A DNA stretch of 64,000 nucleotides from Candidatus Bathyarchaeota archaeon (GTDB lineage Archaea > Thermoproteota > Bathyarchaeia > 40CM-2-53-6), in contig VBBP01000050.1 of assembly GCA_005884195.1 (NCBI GenBank), forward strand, positions 36,345-100,344. Reading direction: 5' to 3'. The position numbers were made by a program, and so were the translations under genes. Below the pieces are notes generated by a model. The model ran no database searches. It worked only from the letters and a program-made list of their open reading frames with translations, and was not told the DNA's origin. Below are positions 20,139 through 29,775 of this stretch, piece after piece (the stretch's first letter is position 1; each line of letters opens with the position of its first letter).

Positions 20139-20795
20139 CTATGGCTTTCGCACGGTACCTTCTGTATTGGGGCTATATTGAACTGTACCTATTACAGGAT
20201 TAAACAATGATTGAAACTTAAACGGGTCGCTGATTGTTCTCATCGCGGCGAAAGCTCGTATCTGTGCAAGTGGGAATGCTTCGGCTAGCTTGTTTGCAGC
20301 CCCTAGCGCGGTCGCACCGCGCGTGATGATATCGTCAACTAGTAAGATTTGGGCCGGAGGCTCGGGGATTCGCTTCTGAACGCTCATCGATCCAATGTGG
20401 TCTTTGGCCTTCGGTCTCTCTGAAGACTTGCTCCAGGCTGCCTTCGGTACTGGTGTTTCTCTAACAAGAAGCGGGGTCGATTCTTTGCCTAAGCCCACTT
20501 TCACCAGCGCGGTTGAAATCCGTTCGGGAACCCACAGAGAGTCACGCTGCATCAATGAACTGCTCGGCAAAGGAACCAAGACCGGGTCGTCTCGAAAAAA
20601 TGAGGCGAATGGCAGTCGTTCTCTGAAATCGCGGACCGTCTCAGCGATCCATTGCGACGTCAGTTTGGGCGGGTTTCCGACATATCTTTCAGCTTTGATC
20701 ATCTTCATCAGTTCTCTTGCCTCGTCCATATCTGCCGATTCTCCTCGAGGAACGTAGCTTAGAAGTGATCCGTAGTCAAGAAGCGTTATGCGCAC
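20139..20795 (-). CDS. ComF-like phosphoribosyltransferase (ShosT-like candidate)
   Basis: PRPP-binding motif ILLVDDIITRGATALGAANKL; overlaps the dprA-like gene. Confidence 0.8.
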   Translation of the reverse strand: MRITLLDYGSLLSYVPRGESADMDEARELMKMIKAERYVGNPPKLTSQWIAETVRDFRERLPFASFFRDDPVLVPLPSSSLMQRDSLWVPERISTALVKVGLGKESTPLLVRETPVPKAAWSKSSERPKAKDHIGSMSVQKRIPEPPAQILLVDDIITRGATALGAANKLAEAFPLAQIRAFAAMRTISDPFKFQSLFNPVIGTVQYSPNTEGTVRKP

Positions 20796-21627
20796 GTTTC
20801 GGAACTTGCAGGACTATCTCACTTAGACCTTTGGATGATGGTAGTGCTTCCAAGATCTGTTTTGGGTCGTTGAGTACGGTGGCACCGTATCTGATCATTT
20901 TCCTTGTCCAGCTCAATGAGGAGTCGTTGACGATGGCCTTCCAGATGAACAATGGTCGGCCCAGTCTCAGGGCTTCCCAACCTTGGTGAAGGGACCCACT
21001 ACTGTCTCCAGCTTCAACTATGATTGAAGCATTCGAAATGAGGGCCATGGTTCTGTTTCGAATGACGAAATTCTTCCGTTGAATAGGGTATCCTATTGGA
21101 AACTGCGATATTGCAAGATGGTTTTTCATTATCTCGTTTTGAAGTCGCAGATTTTTCTGAGGATAGGTACGGTTCAGGGGTGTTCCGAGGACTGCAATAG
21201 TCTTTCCACCCTCCGAGATAGCGGTTTCGTGAGCCATCGTGTCGATGCCTTCAGCAAGACCGCTGACTATCACAACTTCGTGGTCTGTGAGGGTTTTTGT
21301 AATGCGGGCTGCAGTTGCTAGACCACGTTCTGAGGCTTTCCTCGAGCCAATAATGGCTGCTCTGGGTTTCGGAAGCGGGAGCTTCATTGGGCCGGTCGTG
21401 AAGATCTTCGAAGGGGCATATTTTCTTTCAATGTCGTTAAGTGGTCCTAAGAGTTCTAGAGGCGTGACTGTGGAAATCTTGTGACTTGAAGGGGTAGCCA
21501 TCGCGTTCGACTCATTAGGGTAACTAATGATTCTCTTACTCCATAAGGCAGTTTCAGCGCTCGTGAAGATTCCCGCTTGGTTACTAGACCTATTGCGGGC
21601 AGATATCACGACACTTTTCAATTTCAA
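20776..21627 (-). CDS. DprA/Smf-like protein (ShosA-like candidate)
   Basis: AAIIGSRKASERGLATAARITKTLTDHEVVIVSGLAEGIDTMAHETAISEGGKTIAVLGTPLNRTYPQKN...NFVIRNRTMALISNASIIVEAGDSSGSLHQGWEALRLGRPLF. Confidence 0.9.
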   Translation of the reverse strand: MKLKSVVISARNRSSNQAGIFTSAETALWSKRIISYPNESNAMATPSSHKISTVTPLELLGPLNDIERKYAPSKIFTTGPMKLPLPKPRAAIIGSRKASERGLATAARITKTLTDHEVVIVSGLAEGIDTMAHETAISEGGKTIAVLGTPLNRTYPQKNLRLQNEIMKNHLAISQFPIGYPIQRKNFVIRNRTMALISNASIIVEAGDSSGSLHQGWEALRLGRPLFIWKAIVNDSSLSWTRKMIRYGATVLNDPKQILEALPSSKGLSEIVLQVPKRAHNAS

Positions 21628-21696
21628 TTTGGAAAGCTTTCATATTTAAGGTGATGAGGCGCTGGAAACCCAGAACGATCCCTCGCTTGCATCTTG

Positions 21697-21918
21697 CATA
21701 ACATCCAGGTGTTTGAGACCCCGAGCAAGGACCTGCGAGATCTTCGGATAGTTCAGACCGGGAGGAACAGTAGTATCAATACTGACGAGGCGGCAGGTAA
21801 GATCAACCAGATCCTTCTTGTGAGCATCAATCCAACGATCAACCTGTCTCAGGACAGTTTGAGAGGCCTACGGATATCGCTTGGAACTGGGCCCCACCCG
21901 TTAATTGTTCCTTCGGAC
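21697..21918. repeat. ~220-bp direct repeat, copy 2 (M20 5'-end remnant)
   Basis: Matches 19890-20110 at offset 1807/1808; includes the shared acccgttaattgttc(t/c)ttcgga. Confidence 0.9.
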
Positions 21919-21941
21919 CCTTGCCGAGGTACGCTTAATTC

Positions 21942-22331
21942 TTGGAGCCTCCAATCTCTGTAGTCGGAGGAGCGAAAGCGGACCTCTTGAGACTCGTTCT
22001 CGACGGTGTGCTTATTCTGGTCTTGGTTGCTTGCATCGTCTGGATGGTGAGATTCAACATTTCCCAGCAGAAAGGGGAACGATCGACCCTCAAATGGCGA
22101 GATATGGACCCGATCAGAAAGACCGTAGCCGGTCTCATATCTGTCTGGATTTGTTTGAACCTGTACCTATCGGTCGGAAACGAGCTCGCCAATCTCAATG
22201 TAGTAGTTCTACCGCTTGGCTCGATCTACTCTTTCTACGGACCTATTCTGGTATGGGCATCAGCCTCTTCTATAGTGGGGTTGGCTCTCCTGCTTTCAAT
22301 CCGGTTCCCCAGACGCCCAGTTATTGCCTGA
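21942..22331 (+). CDS. hypothetical membrane protein
   Basis: 129-aa ORF with three hydrophobic segments. Confidence 0.55.
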   Translation: MEPPISVVGGAKADLLRLVLDGVLILVLVACIVWMVRFNISQQKGERSTLKWRDMDPIRKTVAGLISVWICLNLYLSVGNELANLNVVVLPLGSIYSFYGPILVWASASSIVGLALLLSIRFPRRPVIA

Positions 22332-22411
22332 CTTTTCTCGATACCAATTTGGAGGGCGTTGCTGGCTGAGAGAGCGCCGGTCTTGGATGTTGTATTCTCG
22401 TTAGGGAGAGG

Positions 22412-23146
22412 CTAGGTTACAATGTTAATTGTTCTTTTCGGTAGATGCTTCTCGATTTCCTCATCGAGCCAGCGTCTGACCACCGTGTTGCTTCTCATCG
22501 TGTCCATCGTTACCTTCTCGACCCCATCAAGGCCCTTGAGCCAATTGTGAATATCCTCGGCCTCTGAAATGTTCAGGCAGAGCATGGCATCGATCGAAAA
22601 TCCTTTAGCGTCAATAAACGAAAACACGAGTCTGTCAGTCTTGACACGCATAAGGTTGTCGACTTCCGCCTTCTTTGCCGGATCAGGACAGAAAATCAGA
22701 AAATCACAGGCAACGCCTGGATACTTGTCGTAGTCAAGCATCGGCAACAGATAGAAAGCCATGCCCTTCGTTAATGCCGTTAATCGCCTCTTCACTGTCC
22801 GTGTCGAGACCGCGACCTCTGTTGCTATTTCAGAAGCGCTTCTTCTAGGGTCCTTCCTCAACGCCCTCACAATTTGCCAATCTGTCCCTTTGAGTGCCCG
22901 ACTAGACGGCGGAAAACCACCCTTCCAAACAATCGCCTGCTTGCTCTGACAGACCAACTTGAACTTCTGAATCTTGTCATCCAGATCTTGCTCGTCCTTG
23001 TGATAGAATACTACTCGCAAACCCTTGCAGTGAAAATTGATCACGATCACGACGCCCTCCAACTGTTCGATCTGAGAAATCACCGAACTCTTCGTCTCTT
23101 CCTTATCTACAGTCAATTGTGCGCCCGCAGACTCGGTGCGTTGCAA
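22412..23146 (-). CDS. Lrp/AsnC-like winged-helix transcriptional regulator
   Basis: LKGTDWQIVRALRKDPRRSASEIATEVAVSTRTVKRRLTAL. Confidence 0.75.
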   Translation of the reverse strand: MQRTESAGAQLTVDKEETKSSVISQIEQLEGVVIVINFHCKGLRVVFYHKDEQDLDDKIQKFKLVCQSKQAIVWKGGFPPSSRALKGTDWQIVRALRKDPRRSASEIATEVAVSTRTVKRRLTALTKGMAFYLLPMLDYDKYPGVACDFLIFCPDPAKKAEVDNLMRVKTDRLVFSFIDAKGFSIDAMLCLNISEAEDIHNWLKGLDGVEKVTMDTMRSNTVVRRWLDEEIEKHLPKRTINIVT

Positions 23147-23369
23147 GGTTCAATTGGCGGAACAATTGTGGCTGTAATAATCAGTCTTGCAATACTAGTC
23201 CTCCTGGGCAAGGAAAAAACCCGGTTCACAATGCCAAGAAACTAGACCACGGCACGCGACCTCAACACCTTCTCGAGGTTTCTGTGGGAAGGGCATCGCG
23301 AGACGCAAGTTGGTCGTTAAGTATCGCTTCCCGCTCTAGGTCATCTAGTCTCCAGATCGGGTCAACGCC

Positions 23370-24125
23370 ATGGTCGAGATATCAGTCGAGAATCTAAAGA
23401 AGCATTACGGGACGCTGGTGGCTCTCGACAATGTCAGTCTCAAGATAGGTTCAGGCGAGGTCTTCGGGCTTCTCGGACCCAACGGGGCAGGCAAGAGCAC
23501 CCTTCTCAAGATCCTGGTCGGAATTCTCAGACCAACAAGCGGGACCATTCGCATAGGCGAGTATGACATTGTGGCGGACCCCGAGAAAGCGAAGAAACTG
23601 ATCGGATATTTGCCGGAGAATCCCAGCCTCTACACTGGACTAACAACCCTGGAGTTTCTCCAGTTCGTCGGCAAGATTCGCGGAGTCGCAGATGAGCTTC
23701 TCGACCGGGAAGTATCCGACTCTCTCAAGAGCTTCGGATTGGAGGAGAAACGTAACAGTCTGGTTGGTAGCTTGTCGAAGGGTATGAAGCAGAAGGTGGC
23801 CTTGATTGCTACGAGCCTCCACAGTCCTCAGGTTCTTGTCTTGGATGAGCCATTGACGGCGTTGGATCCGAAGACTCGGGTCTCGGTGAAAGACTGGATA
23901 GGTAACCAGACAAAGCGTGGCGTGACGACGATCTTGTCGACTCACGACTTGGACGTGGCTCAAACGCACGCGGGGAGGATCGCCATAATCGATCACGGGA
24001 AGATTGTTGCAGTGGGAGACATTGAGAGTCTGCGGAAAATTGCGAATACAAAAAGTGATGCAGGATTGGAGGACGTGTTCTTACGGTTGACCGAGGAGAA
24101 GGGCGAGGAGCGAACCCGACACTGA
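23370..24125 (+). CDS. ABC transporter ATP-binding protein
   Basis: LLGPNGAGKSTLLKILVG Walker A, LSKGMKQKVAL signature, VLVLDEPLTALDP Walker B. Confidence 0.95.
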   Translation: MVEISVENLKKHYGTLVALDNVSLKIGSGEVFGLLGPNGAGKSTLLKILVGILRPTSGTIRIGEYDIVADPEKAKKLIGYLPENPSLYTGLTTLEFLQFVGKIRGVADELLDREVSDSLKSFGLEEKRNSLVGSLSKGMKQKVALIATSLHSPQVLVLDEPLTALDPKTRVSVKDWIGNQTKRGVTTILSTHDLDVAQTHAGRIAIIDHGKIVAVGDIESLRKIANTKSDAGLEDVFLRLTEEKGEERTRH

Positions 24126-25729
24126 GCGTCCCTGGCCCAGTCGGGACAATAGGCACTCTCATCCGCTATTGGATTAAGGGACGCTTCACAAGAGGGGCGA
24201 TTCTCGGTCTTGTTATCGGGGAAGCGTTCTCGATAATCTTCATCCTGTTCGGTAGCTCCACCTATCTCTCCTTCTCAAACAGGGTTGGCTTGTCGAGCGG
24301 TCTCTCGGAAGTCGCTCTGAGTCTTCTCCTCGCATTGTTTCTTGTCGGTTTGATACAGAGCGGTTTCAACGGAAGCGGGCTAGCGGTGAATGGGAGCGAT
24401 GTGGATTACGTGTTCACTTCCCCGGTGCCGCCGCGAGAGGTTTTCGCGGCCAAGGTCCTGATGAATTCACTTACCACCGTCCTGTTCGGGTTTCCCCCGA
24501 TCATTGTACTCTACCTGAGATTCTCCTCATACTATCACACCTCTTGGTCCGCTGCTGTCTTGGCTGGGCTCGTGACCCTGGTCTTTCTCGTAATCGGATT
24601 GCTGCTGAGCGCGGACATTACGCTCTCACTTGGGCATGGGTTGGGGGAGAGGAAGAAGCTGTGGAGGAACATCTTCATCGTACTCGTCATGGTGGTCAGT
24701 TTGCTCCCCATCACCCTGCTTATTCCCGGAATCCCATCGGGAATAGGTGATGTCGCTGGGGTCCTGCCGAGCGGCCTAGCAGCGGCGGTAAGCGTTGGTC
24801 TTGTCAGCGGGACTCCAGGAGGGCTCGCGTATCTTGCAGAGGTATCGCTGTTGTTTGCCTGGCTTGGAGGGGTATTGATCTTGGGTGTGAGAATGTCGCG
24901 CCAGCACTTTTACGACCTCCTCGAAGTCTCGGTACCCGGCGGAGAAAAATTCGACAAACCCAACCAGGTTTCCCGTCTGGACCCGAAGGGAAAGTCGATC
25001 TGGTCGATCGTAAGACTCAAGGAGAAGATCATGATCAGCCGGACCCGGGAAGCGAGGGCGCAGTTCATCAGCGCCGTTTTTCTCTCAGGCTTCATGATCA
25101 TCTACGCCTTGTCAGGTTCTTTCCAATCCTCGCCGACCTCGTTTCTTTTCATCCTCTTCATAATCGGGTCATTCGGGTCCGGGACGGCGTCTAGATGGAT
25201 AGAGAAGGAACGGCTTTGGATCCTGAAGTCGTCACCTGTCAGTATGCGGAGATACGTGAAAGAGGTCTATCGGGCCCGCGGCGTACCTTTGCTACTCTAT
25301 CTCGTCCCAGTAATCGTTGCAGTGGGCGTTCCATTGATTCTGGGAGGATTGTCCCAGCCCTCGCTCTTACTAGGCGTGATCCTAGCACTTCCAGGCGCAC
25401 TAGAGATAGCTGGCATTACAATGGCAGGAGGAGTGTTCTTCGCATCGAAGTATGGACAGAGTTCCACAGACGACATCCTGTCGTCTCAGCAGCAGGAATT
25501 AGCGGACATTCGAAGATTCCTTTTCCAGACAATCATCAATCTCGTTATGGTCTCGCCAGTAATCCTGCTGGTCTTTGTCTCAGAAACTCTCGTCACTATC
25601 CTCGGATCAGGCTACCTTCCAATCCTTGCACTGGGACTCGTAACGGTCTCGATCGCTTTCACAGGTCTCTCAATCAACTTCCTCCTGAACAAAGCAGGAG
25701 ACGCGGTCAGCAAGAGGGAAGACCTGTAG
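24122..25729 (+). CDS. ABC transporter permease (ABC-2-like)
   Basis: Multi-pass membrane protein after the ATPase. Plausible coding N-terminus LSVPGPVGTIGTLIRYWIKGRFTRGAILGLVIGEAF begins at a CTG overlapping the ATPase TGA; the track ORF starts at 24290. Confidence 0.8.
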   Translation: MSVPGPVGTIGTLIRYWIKGRFTRGAILGLVIGEAFSIIFILFGSSTYLSFSNRVGLSSGLSEVALSLLLALFLVGLIQSGFNGSGLAVNGSDVDYVFTSPVPPREVFAAKVLMNSLTTVLFGFPPIIVLYLRFSSYYHTSWSAAVLAGLVTLVFLVIGLLLSADITLSLGHGLGERKKLWRNIFIVLVMVVSLLPITLLIPGIPSGIGDVAGVLPSGLAAAVSVGLVSGTPGGLAYLAEVSLLFAWLGGVLILGVRMSRQHFYDLLEVSVPGGEKFDKPNQVSRLDPKGKSIWSIVRLKEKIMISRTREARAQFISAVFLSGFMIIYALSGSFQSSPTSFLFILFIIGSFGSGTASRWIEKERLWILKSSPVSMRRYVKEVYRARGVPLLLYLVPVIVAVGVPLILGGLSQPSLLLGVILALPGALEIAGITMAGGVFFASKYGQSSTDDILSSQQQELADIRRFLFQTIINLVMVSPVILLVFVSETLVTILGSGYLPILALGLVTVSIAFTGLSINFLLNKAGDAVSKREDL

Positions 25730-25742
25730 CCCGTTCCAAGTC

Positions 25743-26033
25743 ATGGACCGCTACCTGCTGCTAATCTATCTAGTGGGCGCGCCCATTGTTGCGCTAACTA
25801 CTCTGTACGAGCTTGGCTTTGCGCATTTGTGGTCAGGCTATCCTTTCGTCTGGGTAAATTGTCTGCTAATCTTGAGTATAGGCCCAGCTTACGGTCAGTG
25901 CGGTTATTATTTCGATTTGTTCGCCCTTTTGTTAGACGTACTATTCTACACGAGTTGGGCGTATGCGCTACTCGGCTGCTACAAACTTCTCCGAAGCACT
26001 AAAGGTCGGGGCAACTTCCAATCGGCCCTCTGA
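25743..26033 (+). CDS. small membrane protein with GYPF...CGYYFD motif
   Basis: Paralogue-like to 13932-14231. Confidence 0.6.
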   Translation: MDRYLLLIYLVGAPIVALTTLYELGFAHLWSGYPFVWVNCLLILSIGPAYGQCGYYFDLFALLLDVLFYTSWAYALLGCYKLLRSTKGRGNFQSAL

Positions 26034-26046
26034 GGTAGGGACCTGA

Positions 26047-26685
26047 CTAAGATTTTCCAGCACGTGTCTTTTGTCTTGCAGCTCCGGCCGTGGCTGTGAG
26101 CAGTCCTCTCAATAATCTTCTCAGTTCCTTTTGTAGCCCGAGCCATTCTTGGAACTGTTTGTCTGTTAGCGATATCATTGTGGCGACGCTTGCCAGTTCT
26201 TGTTTGCCGAGAAAATCGACGCCATCCAGCTTCGACACCCTCTCCTCTAGTTCTTGTCTGCTGCCAAAGGTTTCGATTTTTCCTTGGGTCTTGATAATTT
26301 GTGCCACGGTCCCTTCTTCAACTCGGACCTTGATTCCTAGCTTGTCGAGTGACATCAGAGTGTCTCTCAGCCGTTGCTCGGCTTGAGCCTGGTTTTTGCC
26401 GCTTGTTCCCCAGGAGAACGAGAAGACTTCTGCAGTTGCTCGGTAGTATGTTTCGATGAAATTGTCAACTCTCTCTTCTCGCGTAATTTCAACCATCTCC
26501 GCAGGCAATAATTTCTTGATATGATGGTAGATAGCTTGGGGGGTCATTCTGAGTTCTTCGGCGATCTGGCTGATGGTGAGTTCTCGGGCCCGCAGCAAAT
26601 AGATGATCCGTCGCCTCGTGTCATCTCCCAGAAGCTCCATTGCGACTGGGTCAGTGATCATTTTGACCGGTTTCATTCTCGTCAA
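26047..26685 (-). CDS. ArsR-like winged-helix regulator
   Basis: VAMELLGDDTRRRIIYLLRARELTISQIAEELRMTPQAIYHHIKKLLPAEMVEI. Confidence 0.85.
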   Translation of the reverse strand: MTRMKPVKMITDPVAMELLGDDTRRRIIYLLRARELTISQIAEELRMTPQAIYHHIKKLLPAEMVEITREERVDNFIETYYRATAEVFSFSWGTSGKNQAQAEQRLRDTLMSLDKLGIKVRVEEGTVAQIIKTQGKIETFGSRQELEERVSKLDGVDFLGKQELASVATMISLTDKQFQEWLGLQKELRRLLRGLLTATAGAARQKTRAGKS

Positions 26686-26784
26686 ACGACGCTTTGTTGG
26701 GGGTTGAAATCCCTATTCTTACCGAGGGGATAGTGTTATTAGTAAGCCGTTACTTTTACGCTAAAGCAAGGATTTGAACGTAAA

Positions 26785-27906
26785 GTGACAATGACTCAAC
26801 AACTCTCCAAACCCCAATCAACCAAACAGATCGCCACACGCCTCGTCAACGAATGCCTACAAGTCCAACCAAATGAGCAAGTAATCATCGCTTCATGGGA
26901 CCACACCCTCGAATACGCCAACGCCCTAGCACTGGAAGTCGAACATGCGGGCGGTATCTCGACGTCGACCCTCATGGGCAACGATTTCTATTGGGCATAC
27001 CTCAAAGAGGTCCCAGAGGAACAATACACCCGCCGACAGAAGGGTTTCCTCTCCCTACTTGACCAGACAGACGCAATGATCCAGCTGGGAGGACCAAAGG
27101 ATCCATCAATCTACCCGACAGTAGCAGGCGAGAGAACCGGCAAGATGTTCGAAGGACAAAAAGCCATAGGCGACAAGTTCCTCGAACGAAAAATCCGCGT
27201 CCTCAACCTACCAGTCGGACTAGTAACACCTGAACGAGCGAGAACATACGGATTCGACTATGAAAACTGGCAACGCGTTACCACAAACAGCCTCGACGTT
27301 GACCACGAGAAAATCTCGGCCCAAGCCGCGAAGATCGAGTCAAAACTACGAAACGCGACCAACCTCAGAATAACCGCAGCAAATGGCACTGATCTCCAGC
27401 TCAAACTGAAGAACCGGCCAGTACACATTCACGATGGTATCATTGACAAGACTGATCTTGACAAAGGAACACTCTTCGAAGCACTACCTGCCGGAGCAAT
27501 CGAACTGGCACCGGACGAGACAAGCGCTCAGGGAAAAGTGCTCTTCGACCAGCCAACAGCACTCGCTGGAAAGGTCCTGTCAGGTCTACAACTGGAATTC
27601 CAGAACGGGCAACTAACAAAATACACCGCACAGTATAATCTAGACTCTTTCAAGTGGCTCTACGAGAACGCGTCCGGCGACAGGGACCGCGTCGGTGACA
27701 TCGCAATAGGTCTCAATCCGAGAGCAGAACTGATCGGGTTCTTCAACGACCGCGTCGTCCAGGGCACCGTGAGCATCGGTATCGGCGGCAACAAGGGCAT
27801 CGGCGGAACCAACGAGGCGCAATTCGGCCACGAAGAGACCCTGAGAAAACCAACCCTAGTAGTGGACGGTTACAAGCTCATCGACAACGGCAAGATCCAG
27901 CTCTGA
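26785..27906 (+). CDS. M29-like aminopeptidase
   Basis: LVNECLQVQPNEQVIIASW...LDVDHEKI...ELAPDETSAQGKVLFDQP...IGIGGNKGIGGTNEAQFGHEETL. Confidence 0.8.
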   Translation: MTMTQQLSKPQSTKQIATRLVNECLQVQPNEQVIIASWDHTLEYANALALEVEHAGGISTSTLMGNDFYWAYLKEVPEEQYTRRQKGFLSLLDQTDAMIQLGGPKDPSIYPTVAGERTGKMFEGQKAIGDKFLERKIRVLNLPVGLVTPERARTYGFDYENWQRVTTNSLDVDHEKISAQAAKIESKLRNATNLRITAANGTDLQLKLKNRPVHIHDGIIDKTDLDKGTLFEALPAGAIELAPDETSAQGKVLFDQPTALAGKVLSGLQLEFQNGQLTKYTAQYNLDSFKWLYENASGDRDRVGDIAIGLNPRAELIGFFNDRVVQGTVSIGIGGNKGIGGTNEAQFGHEETLRKPTLVVDGYKLIDNGKIQL

Positions 27907-28059
27907 AACAGCGATTCTCACACATAAATCTGCCAATTTTTCCCCCTCCTGCTCCTAGAGTCCTTCTTGAACTGGGCCAAACGCCTGACGATGCAGAACA
28001 AAAGTATCATCTGATATCCAGATGACGGCCGGCGAATATTCTGATTCCTCTTTGGCCGT

Positions 28060-28120
28060 CAAGACGAAATGGAATATGGAAGCGGAATATATCCAGAGCT
28101 GTAACTGTGACTGGGGAACA
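28060..28120 (+). pseudogene. DUF1326-like gene fragment
   Basis: TKWNMEAEYIQSCNCDWG resembles the DUF1326 N-terminus, then the reading frame diverges. Confidence 0.45.
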
Positions 28121-28330
28121 GAAAATGAGAATACTGGACAACTACCTCTTCATGTCTTCAAAACCCTTCCCCAACTTCTCCAACTACGTGCTGTATCCGA
28201 CAGGCGCGATGCTCTAGAATCATAAGCATCTGACTAGGTCTCTTACGGAAGGCCGAAACTCCTCGCGCTTACTGCGAATTCTTAGAAACCGTTTTATCAC
28301 TCGAGAAGCTTCCCGTCGAGGACTCGAAAC

Positions 28331-29746
28331 TTGCAGGTTGTCACTTCAAGAGGGAGATCCGATATAACTGAAACAGCAGTCAAAGAACTGAAGGGAAACA
28401 TTCGGGGAGAACTCCTCACATCCGACTCGCCCGGCTATGACAAGGGGCGAGTTATCTGGAACGCAATGATTGACAAACGGCCCGCGATCATTGTGCGGTG
28501 TGCTGGAGCTGCAGATGTAATACATGCCGTGGATTTTGCTAGAAAGAACGATCTACTGGTCTCCGTACGCGGTGGCGGCCACAACATTGCCGGCAACGCC
28601 GTATGCGACGGAGGACTAGTAATCGACCTCTCGCCGATGAAATCGGTACGGGTAAATCTGAGGGACAAGCGTGCATTTGTTGAGCCAGGCGCGACCCTTG
28701 CGGACTTCGATCACGACACCCAGGTCTTTGGGCTAGCCACTCCCCTAGGAATAAACTCGACCACGGGCGTGGCCGGGCTCACCCTCGGCGGCGGTTTTGG
28801 ATGGCTTAGTCGAAAATACGGAATGTCAGTGGACAACCTCGTATCAGCGGACGTGGTGACAGCCGACGGAAAATTGGTCCGAGCAAGTGCGAGTGAGAAT
28901 CCGGACCTGTTCTGGGGAATACGCGGTGGCGGCGGGAACTTTGGCGTTATCACATCCTTCGAGTTCCAGTTGCATCCCGTTGGTCCCGCTGTGTTCAGCG
29001 GGTTGATTGTTTTTCCCTTCGACCAAGCCAAGACGGTCCTGAAGAAATACCGGGAGTTCGTCGAAAATATTCCAGACGATCTCTCCGTCTGGGTAGTCTT
29101 GAGAAAGGCGCCACCCCTGCCATTTCTACCCGCCGAAGTCCACGGAAAAGAAATCGTGGTGTTCGCTATATTCTACGCTGGAGATCCGGCCAAGGGCGAG
29201 AAACTGATTGCCCCCATTCGGAACTTCGCAAAAATCCTCGGTGAACACGTAGGCTCCCAGCCCTATGTCATGTGGCAACGCGCCTTCGACCCCCTGCTCA
29301 CCCCTGGCTTCCGTAATTACTGGAAGTCGCACAATTTTTCTACCTTGACCGACCCGGCCCTCGATACGATGGTCGAGTACGCGAGCAAACTTCCAACACC
29401 CCATTGCGAGATCTTTATCGGCCTCATTGGAGGCCAGGCCTCGCGGGTTACAGCGGATGAGACGGCCTATTCCCAGAGGGACGCCAAGTTCGTATTAAAC
29501 GTACACGGCCGATGGGAGACACCAAACGAGGACCAGAAATGTACCTCATGGGCCAAGGCATTCTTCAAAGCCTCCACACCCTATTCCACAGGTGGGGTAT
29601 ACGTGAACTTCATGACCGCAGAGGAGACCGACAGAATACAGGCCGCCTACAAGCCAGCAGTATGGAAGCGTCTCGTAGAAGTGAAAAACAAGTGGGATCC
29701 GAAAAACCTCTTTCACATGAACCAGAACATCAAGCCTTCGGTCTGA
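28331..29746 (+). CDS. FAD-binding oxidoreductase (FAD_binding_4 / BBE, berberine-bridge-like)
   Basis: VSVRGGGHNIAGNAVCDGGLVIDLSPM ... LGGGFGWLSRKYGMSVDNLVSADVVTADGKLVRAS ... NKWDPKNLFHMNQNI. Confidence 0.95.
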   Translation: MQVVTSRGRSDITETAVKELKGNIRGELLTSDSPGYDKGRVIWNAMIDKRPAIIVRCAGAADVIHAVDFARKNDLLVSVRGGGHNIAGNAVCDGGLVIDLSPMKSVRVNLRDKRAFVEPGATLADFDHDTQVFGLATPLGINSTTGVAGLTLGGGFGWLSRKYGMSVDNLVSADVVTADGKLVRASASENPDLFWGIRGGGGNFGVITSFEFQLHPVGPAVFSGLIVFPFDQAKTVLKKYREFVENIPDDLSVWVVLRKAPPLPFLPAEVHGKEIVVFAIFYAGDPAKGEKLIAPIRNFAKILGEHVGSQPYVMWQRAFDPLLTPGFRNYWKSHNFSTLTDPALDTMVEYASKLPTPHCEIFIGLIGGQASRVTADETAYSQRDAKFVLNVHGRWETPNEDQKCTSWAKAFFKASTPYSTGGVYVNFMTAEETDRIQAAYKPAVWKRLVEVKNKWDPKNLFHMNQNIKPSV

Positions 29747-29775
29747 GAACATCGACGGCGTGTCAGACAACCCGA

